Source: Diphasiastrum complanatum
Lineage: Eukaryota > Streptophyta > Lycopodiopsida > Lycopodiales > Lycopodiaceae
DNA length: 64,000 nt
Direction: 5' to 3'
Assembly: GCA_029204225.1 (NCBI GenBank)
Contig: CM055113.1
Location: 13,156,906 to 13,220,905, forward strand
The position numbers and the translations under genes were made by a program. Shown here piece after piece: positions 44,981-55,539 of the stretch. Positions within the stretch are counted from its first letter, which is position 1, and each line of letters begins with the position of its first letter. The notes under the pieces were generated by a model, which did no database searches, had not been told where the DNA came from, and saw only the letters and a program-made list of their open reading frames with translations.

Positions 44981-45856
44981 ATGGCATCTATGGGTGGTTT
45001 CTTGCTTGAAACTAGTGAAAGGCTTACATCCACTAATTATCCTACTTGGATAGTTCGAATGGAGTCTTTGCTTGTACTTCATGATCTTTATGACATAGTA
45101 CTTGAGGTAGAAGTACAACCTCAAGGAGGAGTTTAATTGGCAAAGTACAAAAAGAGATGTAGAGTTGCATTACATTGCATAAAGATGAATGTAAGTAATG
45201 AACTTTTGAAGGAAATCTCATCTTGTACCACATCCAAAGAGGCATGGGATTCATTAAAAGCAATTTATGGATCCAAAAACACTTCAAGGATACTCATGCT
45301 TAGGAATAAAATTCTTCAAAGCATGAAAGGAAGTAGTGAAAGTGCCCAAAATTATGTCTTTAGGATCAAATCTTTGAATAAGGAGTTGTCTTCTATAGAT
45401 GATAAAATCAAAGATGATGAGTTAGTTCAAATCAGTTTGAATGGATTAGGAGATGATTATTCCAATCTTGCTCAAACCTTTGCTATTCAAGATTCACTTC
45501 CTAGTATTGAAAAACTTCAAAGTGTGCTTGTTAGTGAGGAGAGTAGAATGCTTCATATCAAAAGTAGGATGAGTTCCCTATCTTTGATTGATGGTGATGA
45601 AAAAGCTAACTTTTCTTTGAAAGGCAAGAAGAAGAAGTTTCCATCCAAGAAGACTTGAGACATGGAGATGGAGAACAGAGATGGAGCATCAAGTTCCAGA
45701 GGCAAGAGCAAGAAGGACAAGAAGAAGCTAAAGTGTTTCTTTTGTGGAAAAAAGGGACATTTTGCATCCGAGTGCTACAAGAAGAAGGATGCCCAAGAGA
45801 AGGACAATCAAGGCAATCCTGTGCTTGAGGAGGAGGAAGAATGCAATTCTCTTTGA
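44981..45856 (+). pseudogene. Copia G gag and zinc knuckle
   Basis: Met at 44981 begins 'MASMGGFLLETSERLTSTNY', the same N-terminal layout as copia B gag; the longer frame from 44909 is an extension into leader. A stop at 45134 splits it. The body is 45137-45658 ('TSKEAWDSLKAIYGSKNTSR', 'RIKSLNKELSSIDDKI'). After TGA at 45656, the CCHC knuckle 'CFFCGKKGHFASEC' lies in 45662-45856. Confidence 0.85.
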
Positions 45857-46907
45857 TAGTATCCTCACCACAAACATCTAATCAAGACACTTGGTGGATT
45901 GATATGGGGCAAGCTCTCACATGACTCACCAAAAAGACTACTTTTCTAATCTACTTTCTTACAATAGTTCTAAGAGATTTATCTTCACTGCAAGTGATCA
46001 ATAATGTGAGATTGTAGGTGTTGGATTCATTCCTTATATGTAGGATCATCTAAAAAAGTAGATCTAGACAATGTTCTTTATGTAGCTTCAATTACAAAGA
46101 ACTTGTTGAGTGTAGGACAACTTATGGATAGTGGATTAGATGTATATTTCAGGCATGCATGTTCTATCTTAAAAGATGAAAAATGTATTGCTAGTGGTTT
46201 CAAGCAAGGGAGGTTATTCGAATTGGATGCTAATGTGATGGTTGGAAGTGTGAACATGGAGCTCACTCAAGTGGAATTATGGCACAAAAGGTTAGGCCAT
46301 CCTAACTACAAAGCTATGGAGACCATGGTGACAAAGGAGCTAGCAAGTGGACTTCCCAAAACCATATCCGAGTGGCTTCGTGAAGCTTGTGGACTCTCCA
46401 AATCTCATAAGCTTCCTTTCAAGAGATCTTTGATAAGATCTAACTCTCCTCGACCTTATACACTCGGATGTTCATTCATTTTCACATGAATCAAATGGTG
46501 GACCTCTTATGTATGTCACTTTTATTGATGATAGATCAAGATATTCTTGGGTTTATCTCTTGTCTAAGAAAAGTGAAGTTTTTGAGTCCTCTGTAAACTT
46601 CAAAACTCTTGTGGAAAAACAACTTAATACTAGCTTGAAAGTATTAAAAAGTGATAATGGAGGGGAGTACATCTCCAATAGGATGAAAGAGTTTTGTGAA
46701 ACTAATGGCATTAAAAGAGAGTATACTTGCACATATACTCCACAACAAAATTGGAGTAGCTGAGAGAAAGAATAGGACACTATGTGAGTGTGCTAAAGCT
46801 ATGAGATTAGATGCATCTCTTCCTATTTCATTGGGGAGAAGCTATTTCATGTGAAAACTTTCTTTGTAATAGAATAACTAATAGTGCCATTAAATGACTT
46901 ACACCAT
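45857..46907 (+). pseudogene. Copia G protease and integrase, front part
   Basis: The protease reads 'DTWWI' then a shifted 'GASSHMTHQKDYF', so the DSG catalytic site is disrupted at about 45898-45912. The protease end 'ITKNLLSVGQLMDSGLDV' and the integrase zinc domain 'LWHKRLGHPNYKAMETMV' lie in 46103-46489. The core 'YVTFIDDRSRYSWVYLLSKK' and 'KSDNGGEYISNRMKEFC' lies in 46509-46763. The Glu motif 'VAERKNRTLCECAKAMR' is one frame over. A MITE interrupts at 46908. Confidence 0.85.
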
Positions 46908-46909
46908 TA

Positions 46910-47167
46910 GAGGAGTTTTGAGTTCCAAAAAGACCCTTTAAGAATTCGTGCAAGATGCCTTTTTTATTATTAAAATATTATAACACTAATTCGGACTTAA
47001 CACTAAAAAGTTATGCCATTTTTAGTATGGAATCAAAATGTGGACTCAAAAAGTTACGTTACGTAAATTTCAAATTTGAGTGTTTTGTGGTCCATGTGTA
47101 AGAAAAAATTGAGAAAAAATATAAAAAGAATCTTTACAAAGGGTCTTTTTGGGATTTAGAATTCCTC
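46910..47167. mobile_element. MITE with TA target duplication, inside copia G integrase
   Basis: 258 bp with terminal inverted repeats of about 31 bp. The left reads GAGGAGTTTTGAG then 'TTCCAAAAAGACCCTTT'; the right ends 'AAAGGGTCTTTTTGG' then GATTTAGAATTCCTC. The arms differ only by transitions. TA flanks at 46908-46909 and 47168-47169. Removing the element and one TA restores the integrase sequence to '..NAYKVLFGKKPNLSDLKSF'. It is non-coding and AT-rich. The TA duplication fits the Tc1/mariner group; the ends are not those of canonical Stowaway. Confidence 0.8.
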
Positions 47168-47169
47168 TA

Positions 47170-47340
47170 ATGCTTATAAAGTATTGTTTGGCAAAAAGCC
47201 AAATCTAAGTGATTTGAAAAGTTTTTGGATGTACTTGTTATGTACATATTCCTTTAGAAACAAGGAAAAAGGAAGGTGCCACTTCTTTCAAAGGCATCTT
47301 TGTTGGTTATAGTGAAAGTAAGAAAGCTTATAGGATATTT
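47170..47340 (+). pseudogene. Copia G integrase, part right of the MITE
   Basis: 'KVLFGKKPNLSDLKSF', then 'YVHIPLETRKKEGATSFKGI' and 'FVGYSESKKAYRIF' in plus frames, the C-terminal region of copia integrase. It ends at the junction with copia C leader. Confidence 0.8.
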
Positions 47341-48520
47341 CATCCTATTAAGAGCGCAAGCTCTTATACTTGATATCTTTTGTGATATCAAATTATTCTT
47401 CAGTTTGAATCAATTTGTTTCGGTATCAGAAAATTGATTTTCACAACACTGTATCTTTCTCTTAATGATAATCGAATTATCGACAATGTAAAGTTCTAGA
47501 TGGATTCTCAAAGTAAAGCCGGTCTTTTCGTAGACAAGCTGAATGGATCCAATTATCATTTATGAAAATTTAAGATGAAGACCTTGCTCATCACCAACGA
47601 GTTGTGGGATGGTGCTACAGGTATCAAAGTGAATCCTGAAGATGACATAGATGAATCAAAGTGGAAATCAAAGGATAGTAAAGCTTTCGCGCTTATTATC
47701 CTCAATATATTAGAGACTCAGATTGGCCACGTAGATGAAGCCAAAACTTTAAAAGAAGTTTGGAACATCTTGAGCTCTCTATATGATGTGAGAGACATAA
47801 CTACCAAGTTGCATCTTCAAAGAAAATTCTTCACACTCAAGATGTCGAACAATGATTCTCTTCAGAATCATATTAACTAGTTTAAGAATCTCTTGCAATA
47901 GATGGCCGTTGTCGGATCAATCGTAGACAATCAAGATGCAATTATGACATTACTTTCAAGTGTTCCCTCTACATATGAGAACTGGGTGATGATCATATCG
48001 ACACACTCATATTTAACTCTTGCCATAATTATCACTATGTTGCTGCAAGAAGATAATCACAGAAGTCAAGACACTTCGTCTACCTCTTCGTCTCATGCTC
48101 TGTATGTCAACAAAGGCTCGAAACAACAAAAGCAGAAAAGCTCCAAGCAATTTACATCGAATCTAAAATAGACTCAATGTCAAGAACAATCATCGAATCC
48201 AAATTCGTCAAAGAAGAAGATGTTTTACAGGTATTGCAAGCTCAATAACCATGATCCAAGATTGCCAAAATCTCAAAGCAAAAAATGTAGCCAAGCAACT
48301 TGATCAACAAGCAAATACAGTTATAGCATCTCCAGAAGTCGAAATGGATGAAGGCACTTTTATGGTCAAAGACAAAGACGCGAATTCGGATGATTCGTGG
48401 TTTCTAAATTTCAGAGCTACTCAACATATGACCAATCATCGTCAGATTTTCCATTCCTATATGCCTCAACACAAAGAAGTATGTTCATCTTGGTGATGAT
48501 AGCACTTGTTTGAAATTAAG
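47341..48520 (+). mobile_element. Copia element C, leader and gag-protease fragment
   Basis: Close relative of copia A on plus. The leader has the TAAGAGC-GCAA-GCTCTTA hairpin (about 47346-47364) and a GATATC-TTTTGT-GATATC hairpin after it. Gag runs from 47500, protease front to about 48500. The LTR is missing on the left (joined to copia G) and everything after protease is missing on the right. Confidence 0.75.
47500..48520 (+). pseudogene. Copia C gag and start of protease
   Basis: Met at 47500 ('MDSQSKAGLFVDKLNGSNYH') is followed by TGA where Trp is expected. The gag body (47575-47877) has 'KAFALIILNILETQIGHVDE', 'VWNILSSLYDVRDITTKLHL' and 'FFTLKMSNNDSLQNHIN'. Further gag is at 47902-48171 ('AIMTLLSSVPSTYENWVMII'). 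A degraded knuckle 'FYRYCKLNNHD' and the protease 'DDSWFLNFRATQHMT' (DSG replaced by NFR) follow. Stops and shifts are numerous. Confidence 0.8.
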
Positions 48521-49861
48521 CCCACAGTTGCCCCCTTGGTGAATGACTAATTTCTATTTCATGATTATTCCTGCATGTTTATTGATCATTGATCTAGGGT
48601 TACGTGAAACCAACTTTGGTTCTATGTCTACTCATCTGATACCTGCAGGAATCGCAAACTTAGACAACCAATTTATTTGAAGAACATCTACAACGGGCTT
48701 CCAACTGATCTCCAGCAAAGGGTAACCAATCCTGTCATAATTTCAAAGTTCAGATGTTAAGTTCAATAATTTGAAGTCATTGAGTACTTGGCCATCTTCA
48801 AGGACTTCCACGAAATTAGCATTTAGAACAAGTCTACAGAAATACATTACTTTCGTGATAGTTTGCAAAAGTGTCATGACAGTCTGCAAAAATGAACTAT
48901 GTTTTCAACAGCTTCGGCTTTTTTGCATTTCCCCAAAATGCGACACTTGCATAGTTCAAAAGTATAACCGAAGGTTATCTATTTTCATAATTTAAACTGT
49001 TTCAAGGTCACTTTTGGCTTTTTTGAAAAATCTCGAAGAGAGAGAAAATGCCGAAGGTCATCTATTTTGAACGAGAAACGTTCCCAATCACTTCCCAAAA
49101 TTTACGAAGTGAGATAATTCGTCAGTGACGTCCTCGTCTGCGTCAACATTCCTGATTGTTTAACCGTATACATACTATGTATAGTTGTCACAAAAGCCAT
49201 ATACTTCCAAGTACAACGACTTTTCTAATTAGGTGACAAGCATTCAATGTAATTAATACACAGATGAGAGATCATCCAAGCATAGATTAGTGGTTGCTCC
49301 ATCCATGAGACACATTATTTGAGCCTCCCAATTACGCCAACATTTTTTATTGTAATTGCTATTTTGTATTTGGCTACAGTGTAATATAATAGTAGCTTGT
49401 TTTCATCTGTATACAACGTAGATGAATGCTTGTTGTGATTGAATGCACTTTCATTGTTGTTTGATCACGCTTGTTTACTCACTCTGATTAAAAGATGGAC
49501 GTCTACGACTCCTCAGTTTCTGATCAGATGATGGCTGTCTTTGACACCTGAGGAACTCACGATATCATACTACCCTTCCATTTAGTTCAGAACTATACTT
49601 CACATTGAATCTGATTTCAGTAGCACCACACACAAACCATCTCTAATCTCTTCGGTGGACTGTACTCTTATTTTAGAGTATGAATTAATTTTTAAGATCT
49701 CGTTGGGCAATTAGAACACTTAAGGCTGTGATTACATTTAGCATAAGCCATCTATTAGACTGTTTTTGCACCTAGCAGCCGATTGGAACAGGAGAGTTGT
49801 TCCACAATATTTCTACTCTCTTCTCCGTCCGCGTTCTTCTATCTTCCTTGCCCCATCAGAT
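48521..49861. other. Unassigned, probably including 5' LTR of copia H
   Basis: No coding sequence recognised. The last several hundred bases should be the LTR belonging to the primer site at 49862, but no second copy allows its start to be placed. Confidence 0.35.
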
Positions 49862-49873
49862 TGGTATTAGAGC
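49862..49873 (+). other. Primer binding site of copia H
   Basis: TGGTATTAGAGC, one mismatch to the Met-tRNA primer site. Confidence 0.7.
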
Positions 49874-49925
49874 ATAGCTCAAATGAATTGAGAGATTAAG
49901 TTTGTTCTATTTGTGTACTGTTATC

Positions 49926-50682
49926 ATGTCTCATATAGGTAACTCTTCATCTTCATCACTCGGTGAAGCTAGAGTCATTGACAAGTTCAATGGTTCTAAC
50001 TTCTAGATTTGGAAGTTAAAACTTATAATGATGTTGATAGATAGAGATCTTTGGGATGTAGTAGAAGGTGCAGACCTGAAACCAAAAGATGGTGATCAAG
50101 CAAAGGCCTAGAGGCTCAAAGATCAAAAGGCCCTAGCATGTATCACACTCAATCTGGCCGACTCCCAAATATCTCACGTTACCATGTGCAAAACCTCTAA
50201 GGAAGCACTGGACTTGTTATCAATTCTTTATGAGACTCACGATGTAACCACGAGAATACATTTTAGAAGGAAGTTTTTTACCCTTAGCATGTCTGATTCT
50301 ACTGCCATCACTTCTCACATCAACAGCTCCAAACCCCTGTTAGATCAGTTATTAGTTGTAGGATGTTCTATTCAAGATGATGATGCCGTTATGTCCTTGA
50401 TTTCTTCTCTTTCAAAGTCCTATGAGCACTTTGTCATGATGATCTCCACACACCCGACCTCACTCTTCAAAAGGTGATCGGGCATTTTCTTCAAGAAGAA
50501 ATGCGGAGAAAGACTAGAAGCCTATCCATCAAAGACAAATCCATGAATCTATACACCAAGAAGAAAGACTATTTCAAGGGCAAGAATCAAGTGCAGTAGC
50601 AACATCAGAAGCCTCACACTCAAGGTGATCATGGAGGATCGCACAAGAAGCTTTTTTGTAGATATTGTGAAAGAGCTTCTCG
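49926..50682 (+). pseudogene. Copia H gag fragment
   Basis: Met at 49926 ('MSHIGNSSSSSLGEARVIDK'), then 'KFNGSNF', stop, 'IWKLKLMMLLIDRDLWDVVE', 'DQKALACITLNLADSQISHV', 'SKEALDLLSILYETHDVTTR' and 'DDDAVMSLISSLSKSYEHFV'. A shift at about 50470 leads to 'LQEEMRRKTRS' and the first half of a zinc knuckle 'LFCRYCERA' at about 50655-50680. There the gypsy element on minus begins. Two in-frame TAGs. UBN2-type gag, distinct from A/C and B/G. Confidence 0.8.
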
Positions 50683-52286
50683 TGCTATACCAATAGGGTT
50701 AATATAGATTTTGTAGTGAAAAGTATCGTTCCCATAGAGGACAGCGTTAGAAAGACATGTTTTTGGTGTAATTATGGCAGGTGGTTTCAAATGTTATTCT
50801 GGTTGTCGACAGACATTAAAAAGTAACCAGTATTACTTATATTTGGAATGGGTAATGTTAATGAATTCAGAACAACAATCTAGCCTCTATCGAATTGAGG
50901 GAAGTGCGTTCTACAAATGAAATGTTATCAGAGTAGTACAGCAGACTACACTCTGGTTGACTAAGGTGTCAATAGAGAATCGGGAATTGTTTGATGTATT
51001 CGCGACTGTGCGGACAATTAATTAATCGAGTTTGCGAACTATTCATTCCTAGACAATAGTCCTCAACAACTAAAGCCCAACTTAATGGCTAAAGAGCACG
51101 AATGGTTTTAGAGCACATTAGAAACTTATGTCAATGCCAGTCAGGAAAACAGATCAGAGACTCAATTCTTCAGACAGGGACTGTCATCTCATTTGTATAC
51201 ATACAACTTAATTCAATGATCGTGCTAGACTGCACAAAGATAGTCATTATTTGAGTGTTGAAAAGAAAGTATTTGCGACAGACAAATAAGATGATTTTAA
51301 GACAGTTCTTTAGAGCATGCTTTACAAAAACACAACAAACGACTATAATGCACTAGAGCGTTTGTCTGATCAAAGAGTAATTCATGAAATGCATTACAGA
51401 TTGTTAGCAGACTCAAGATCACTCACACTCAACAGTGCGGAGAGCAGAGATAAGGGAGAATAACTCACATAACTCTATTCACTTCTTCAATCTCTTACAT
51501 AAGCATAAACTCTTCTCTCTCGATGATCGAGACTGAAGTGTGAGATCAATATATGTTCTACGGGGCGAACAAACACACCTCTTAAACAATAGGTGCGTCG
51601 CTCCCGCGAAAGGATCTAGTTAAGAATTAAACTAAAAATACGTTCAACTATACCATAAGAGGTATACTTAACTATGAGTTAAAGTTACTCTAGTTTAACA
51701 CGTCTTTTCATAACTAGTAGTTTCGTTTGGACGACCTAGTTAAGGGTTATCCAAGGCAATGTCTTTTCCTATTAAAGGTCTGTCCTTAATTTATAAGGCA
51801 AGTACCTAGGAGATATATTCTCGAAAAATGACTTAGGCTCTTCATGATTTATACTTAACCAGCTCATATCTTCATTTTCGAGTATATCATGCCATATTTA
51901 TGTTGATATTCAATTTTTGACATTTGCGTGGAATCACATATCCCCTTCCTCAAATGTGAAACGTCCTCATGAACATATCATCTTTATTTCGAGAATTATT
52001 CGAGAAACATTGTTGTTCGTCAGATTTTCGTTGAGGAGAAAAAAAATATTTCTTCATATGATTTGTCCTTTAGATATTTCTTCAAAGAATATGTGTCTTG
52101 TTGTTGCGTTGAGTAGGTTGATTTTAAGCTGAAATGTTTGATGAAAACTGGAATCAAACTTCAAAACATTATCAAATTGTAAAGATCTAGCTTCAGTATC
52201 ACAGATAGGCATCAGCATGACAAAGACATGAATAATATTTATGAATTATTCAATTCTTCATATAGTTTCTAAGCTAGTTCCAAGTT
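50683..52286 (-). repeat. 3'-terminal region of gypsy element, probably with LTR
   Basis: About 1.6 kb without coding sequence, starting TGCTATACCAATAGGG on plus, with 'gaaaagtatcgttcccatag' soon after. Similar wording is common in the 3' parts of plant gypsy elements. No second LTR is present for a comparison. Confidence 0.4.
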
Positions 52287-54921
52287 CTATTGAGTTTCGA
52301 TCAACAACAAATCTTCTTTGGATTTTGTATATCGGCCAACTGGGAGGTTTCCGAATTCTTCTAGTTTAACAAGGAGTAATGTTCCATCAAACAACTCTTG
52401 AGTCAACTTTGTATCTTGGTCTGAATCACTTCGTAGAGTGATTTCTTCACAGTATCGAGCTGAGAATCTAATAAAATTGCTTCTAATATAAAGATTCTGA
52501 ACAAAAAATAATGTCTTGGCCGCAAAGGTACCAAACTGCCAAAATGTATATGTACAAAATTGCTTATATCTGAATGACTTCCTTCTATCATGTAGATTAT
52601 GTCGAATCTCTACAAAATATTCTGCAAGGTTTTGCTCCCAATCCACATATAGACTGAATAATTCTGGATACGCCATATTAATGTTCTGCGTCGTCGAATG
52701 CGCCTAAATCCGCAACAGCTTTGGGTTTGTATAATTGAAGCTGTGACTTTCACTTCCAAAAATGTTGTTTATTGTCTTCGTTCTGCAAAAATTGAAGTTC
52801 TTTGATGCGAATATATTCAAGAGCATACATAGCCAAAGAGCCTATGTATGACTCTGCTGACCCGAAAGGTAGGACTTTAAACTTACCCTGGATTATGCCC
52901 CAGCAGAGTCATCCTTTCTGCTCGATAGAAAGCTGGGCACATAACCAGAGAAAGTCTTCCTTCTCCCATGGTCGCTTTCAATCGTCGAAGGCGATGCCTA
53001 TTGCGCTTGGTAGCATCATATAATCCATACGCCATTGTAATTCGATGTTAAAAGCAGGTGGACACCATTTTCAGAAGCGTTCAACAAATGCACAGAATTT
53101 GTCAGCACATACCTTCGACTGATTCCGCCGCATTCGTTTTGGCTGTGTAGATGCAGTTGCCAAGTCTTGAGTTTGCAACTCAGCACCCAGCTTCTGATCT
53201 TCCATTTGTTGTTGGAGATCTGACAGCTCCTGTTCGAGCTTGTCAATCTTTGTGACTGCTTCCAAATACTCGGGATGGTCTGAGGCTCCGGTGCAGGCAT
53301 GCATAGATGGAATTTGCTGTGTAAGGTCATCGATTCTGAGTAAGGCCTAAAGGTACTCATCGTGTGCATCTGGTCCGCTGCAAGATGGGGTAGCTTCACT
53401 CGAAAACCGCTTTAGCTCCGCCAATTCTTCCTCGACAAGAGCCTTCGAATCCTCGAGTGGTTGTAGGAACTCAACTCAAAAATTGTCGAGCATCTGATCT
53501 TGGAGTTGGTTTAGCTTCGTGAGGTCGACTGTAATGGACCCTGCATTGGTGCATACAGAGAGAGCAGCTTCTGCCTTCAGTCTTCTCATTCGTTCCTCTT
53601 GGAAATGTTTCTGGAGCGCGACATTATGTTGATTTGCAGTTGTCAGTTGCTGCTTTAAAGAATCGTTTTGAGTCTGATAATTATTAGACTTGGCCTCAAT
53701 CGTCTTATTGATCTGTTTTAAAGAATCAGCTTCCTTTATTAAGGTTTGAAGCTGTGTGTCGAGAGAATGATTTCGTTCAATCAGCTTCGTGTTGTCTGAT
53801 TTGAGCAAATCAATCTTCTCGAAAGACGCCTTGAGATCCTTTTGGCATCTCCTTTATGAGTTGACAAATTCCATCGTAAGTTGTTGGTGGTACTTGTCCA
53901 ACTCACACACTTCAGCCACTAGGTTTTTGGCTTTTTCGGTCATAGTGCAAAACCATTGGGACTGGTCGTCTGGTTGTTCTTCATCTGCCACAGGTGCTCC
54001 AGTGTCGCCTTCAGCAGTTGTTTGTCTTTTGTCTGATGTATTAGACTGAGTTGCGTCATCGTCAGAGGAGGAGGCACTCGGCTGCTTTCGAGATGTGGAA
54101 GCAAATGCGGGCTGTGAAGAATCAGCAGCAACAGCAGTAGTAGCTCTATCAGATTCCATCGCCACAACTGGAACTAGTTTCGACTGGGATGGTGCAGCGT
54201 CAATGTCCATAGTAGTGGTAGCTACTACTTCAATGGCTGGTGCAATTTCAGTAACGAGGATGGAAAGATCAATTGGCTTGGGGGCCAACATCCTTCCCGT
54301 CAGCAATGTTTTCTCTTGCTCATTCAAAATGTCAAAATGGGCGCATAGCCGAGATATATGTGCTCCAACTCCAGAAAATTTTTGGTGCTTGATCCAGCGC
54401 AAAAATGCTTTATATGTAATGGTGCCGAAACAAACCGGATTACCCAAAAGTGCATCTAAGATGTAACCAAAATTTTGCACTGAAATCATCGCATCCGCAT
54501 CTGTCAAAAAGAGTGCTTGGTTTGCATATTTACAAAACATGTTAAATGTGGTATCACGAATCATAGAGATCTTGTACCCCTTCGTGGGTACGAAGCAATT
54601 GTTAAGGAAGTGGACAGCTTCATCCACCGAATCCTTATTTGTTGAGATCATTTGCCCATCCATCGGTAATCCAAGGGCTGTGCAGAACAAGTCTTCAGAG
54701 ATAGTGAAGAATTTGCCTCGCACATGGACTTTGAAATCCACCTCCGAAATGGAATAAATGGAGTTGACAAACTCCGTACTGACTTCGGAGAGGATGATGG
54801 AGGGGTCCACTTTTAAATTACCCAACTTGCATAGATCCAAAAAGGACTGGATGGATGCCAGGCGGATTCCTATGCGTGCTTTCCAAATGATGTTAGAGCT
54901 TGAACTGGATCCAAAAGCCAT
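52287..54921 (-). pseudogene. Extra ORF downstream of integrase (env position), about 880 codons
   Basis: One decayed minus reading frame from Met at 54921 ('MAFGSSSSSNIIWKARIGIR'). Residues 1-190 include 'VHVRGKFFTISEDLFCTALG', which resembles the 'putative plant transposon protein' domain of extra ORFs in Athila-like elements (VRG...LGLP pattern). Next comes a long Ser/Ala/Thr/Asp-rich linker, then an extended coiled coil ('LKSDNTKLIERNHSLDTQLQ', 'LEQELSDLQQQMEDQ'), then a more ordered tail ending at 52287. Frame is constant from 54921 to 53071 with stops at about 53867, 53480 and 53350, each explicable by one C-to-T change. A shift precedes the tail (52676-52287). No transmembrane or furin-like env features are seen, so calling it env is not justified. 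Function is unknown. Confidence 0.65.
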
Positions 54922-55539
54922 TGTTCGAATTTTTCACGAAAGCTCGTAGATCGCAATAGGTCGCAAATGAATGCTTTGATCGCAAAGAGAATGTGCGCAG
55001 GAAAGCATAAAATCGCAGACAAAAAGTTTAAGGAAGAAAAATAGAAAACAACTCTGATATGCAGTAGCGGTGTGGAAGGGATGATGATGTGGCATGGTGA
55101 CTTGACATCTGTCACTTCCATTTATGGAATACGCGCATGGGTCAGTGTTTGAAACTATGATCGATCTTTAATAATGGAAGACCATTTTTGAAAAGAAAAC
55201 ATGTCCTTTGGGTCCAATCTCCATTTCAAAATGAAGATTTTTAAAGAAGTTGAAGGCCCAATGGCCCATAAATTAAGGAGAAACAATATCGGTTTTGATA
55301 TGTGAGCATACACACGTGTGAATAATGATGATCACATGGCCATCATCTTTAATAGAGGGATGTAAAAAGTAGGTAGATAGATTCTCGAAAAGATAGGTTG
55401 AGAGATTCTCGAAGGATACTAGAAAGTTTCTTGAAAATACTTTGAAAAATAATTTAAAAGATTTGAGAGAAGACAAGAAAAATTCTCGAAAAATTCACGA
55501 AACAGTTTGAACAAATGTTGAACAATGGTAGAAAATTTT
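54922..55539. other. Spacer between integrase and extra ORF of gypsy element
   Basis: AT-rich. Has a 'cacacgtgtg' palindrome near 55311 and a run of 'gattctcgaaa'-like degenerate repeats at about 55380-55500. It could contain a promoter or splice acceptor for the downstream ORF; nothing firm. Confidence 0.4.

Larger units (their letters stand above)
43520..47340 (+). mobile_element. Copia element G (3'-truncated)
   Basis: A plus-strand copia related to B: LTR, primer site, gag, zinc knuckle, protease and integrase up to the 'GIFVGYSESKKAYRIF' tail at about 47335. There the sequence changes within a few bases to the leader of copia C. RT, RNase H and 3' LTR are missing. A MITE sits in the integrase gene. 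Many stops and shifts. Confidence 0.8.

Noticed and set aside
52287-54921. Calling the gypsy extra ORF an envelope gene
   Set aside because: Position fits, but no signal peptide, cleavage site or transmembrane segment is visible; coiled coil and plant-transposon-protein-like wording fit better.
53789-54949. Plus-strand ORFs across 53.8-54.9 kb
   Set aside because: Antisense shadows of the minus-strand extra ORF, which carries the coiled coil and domain wording.
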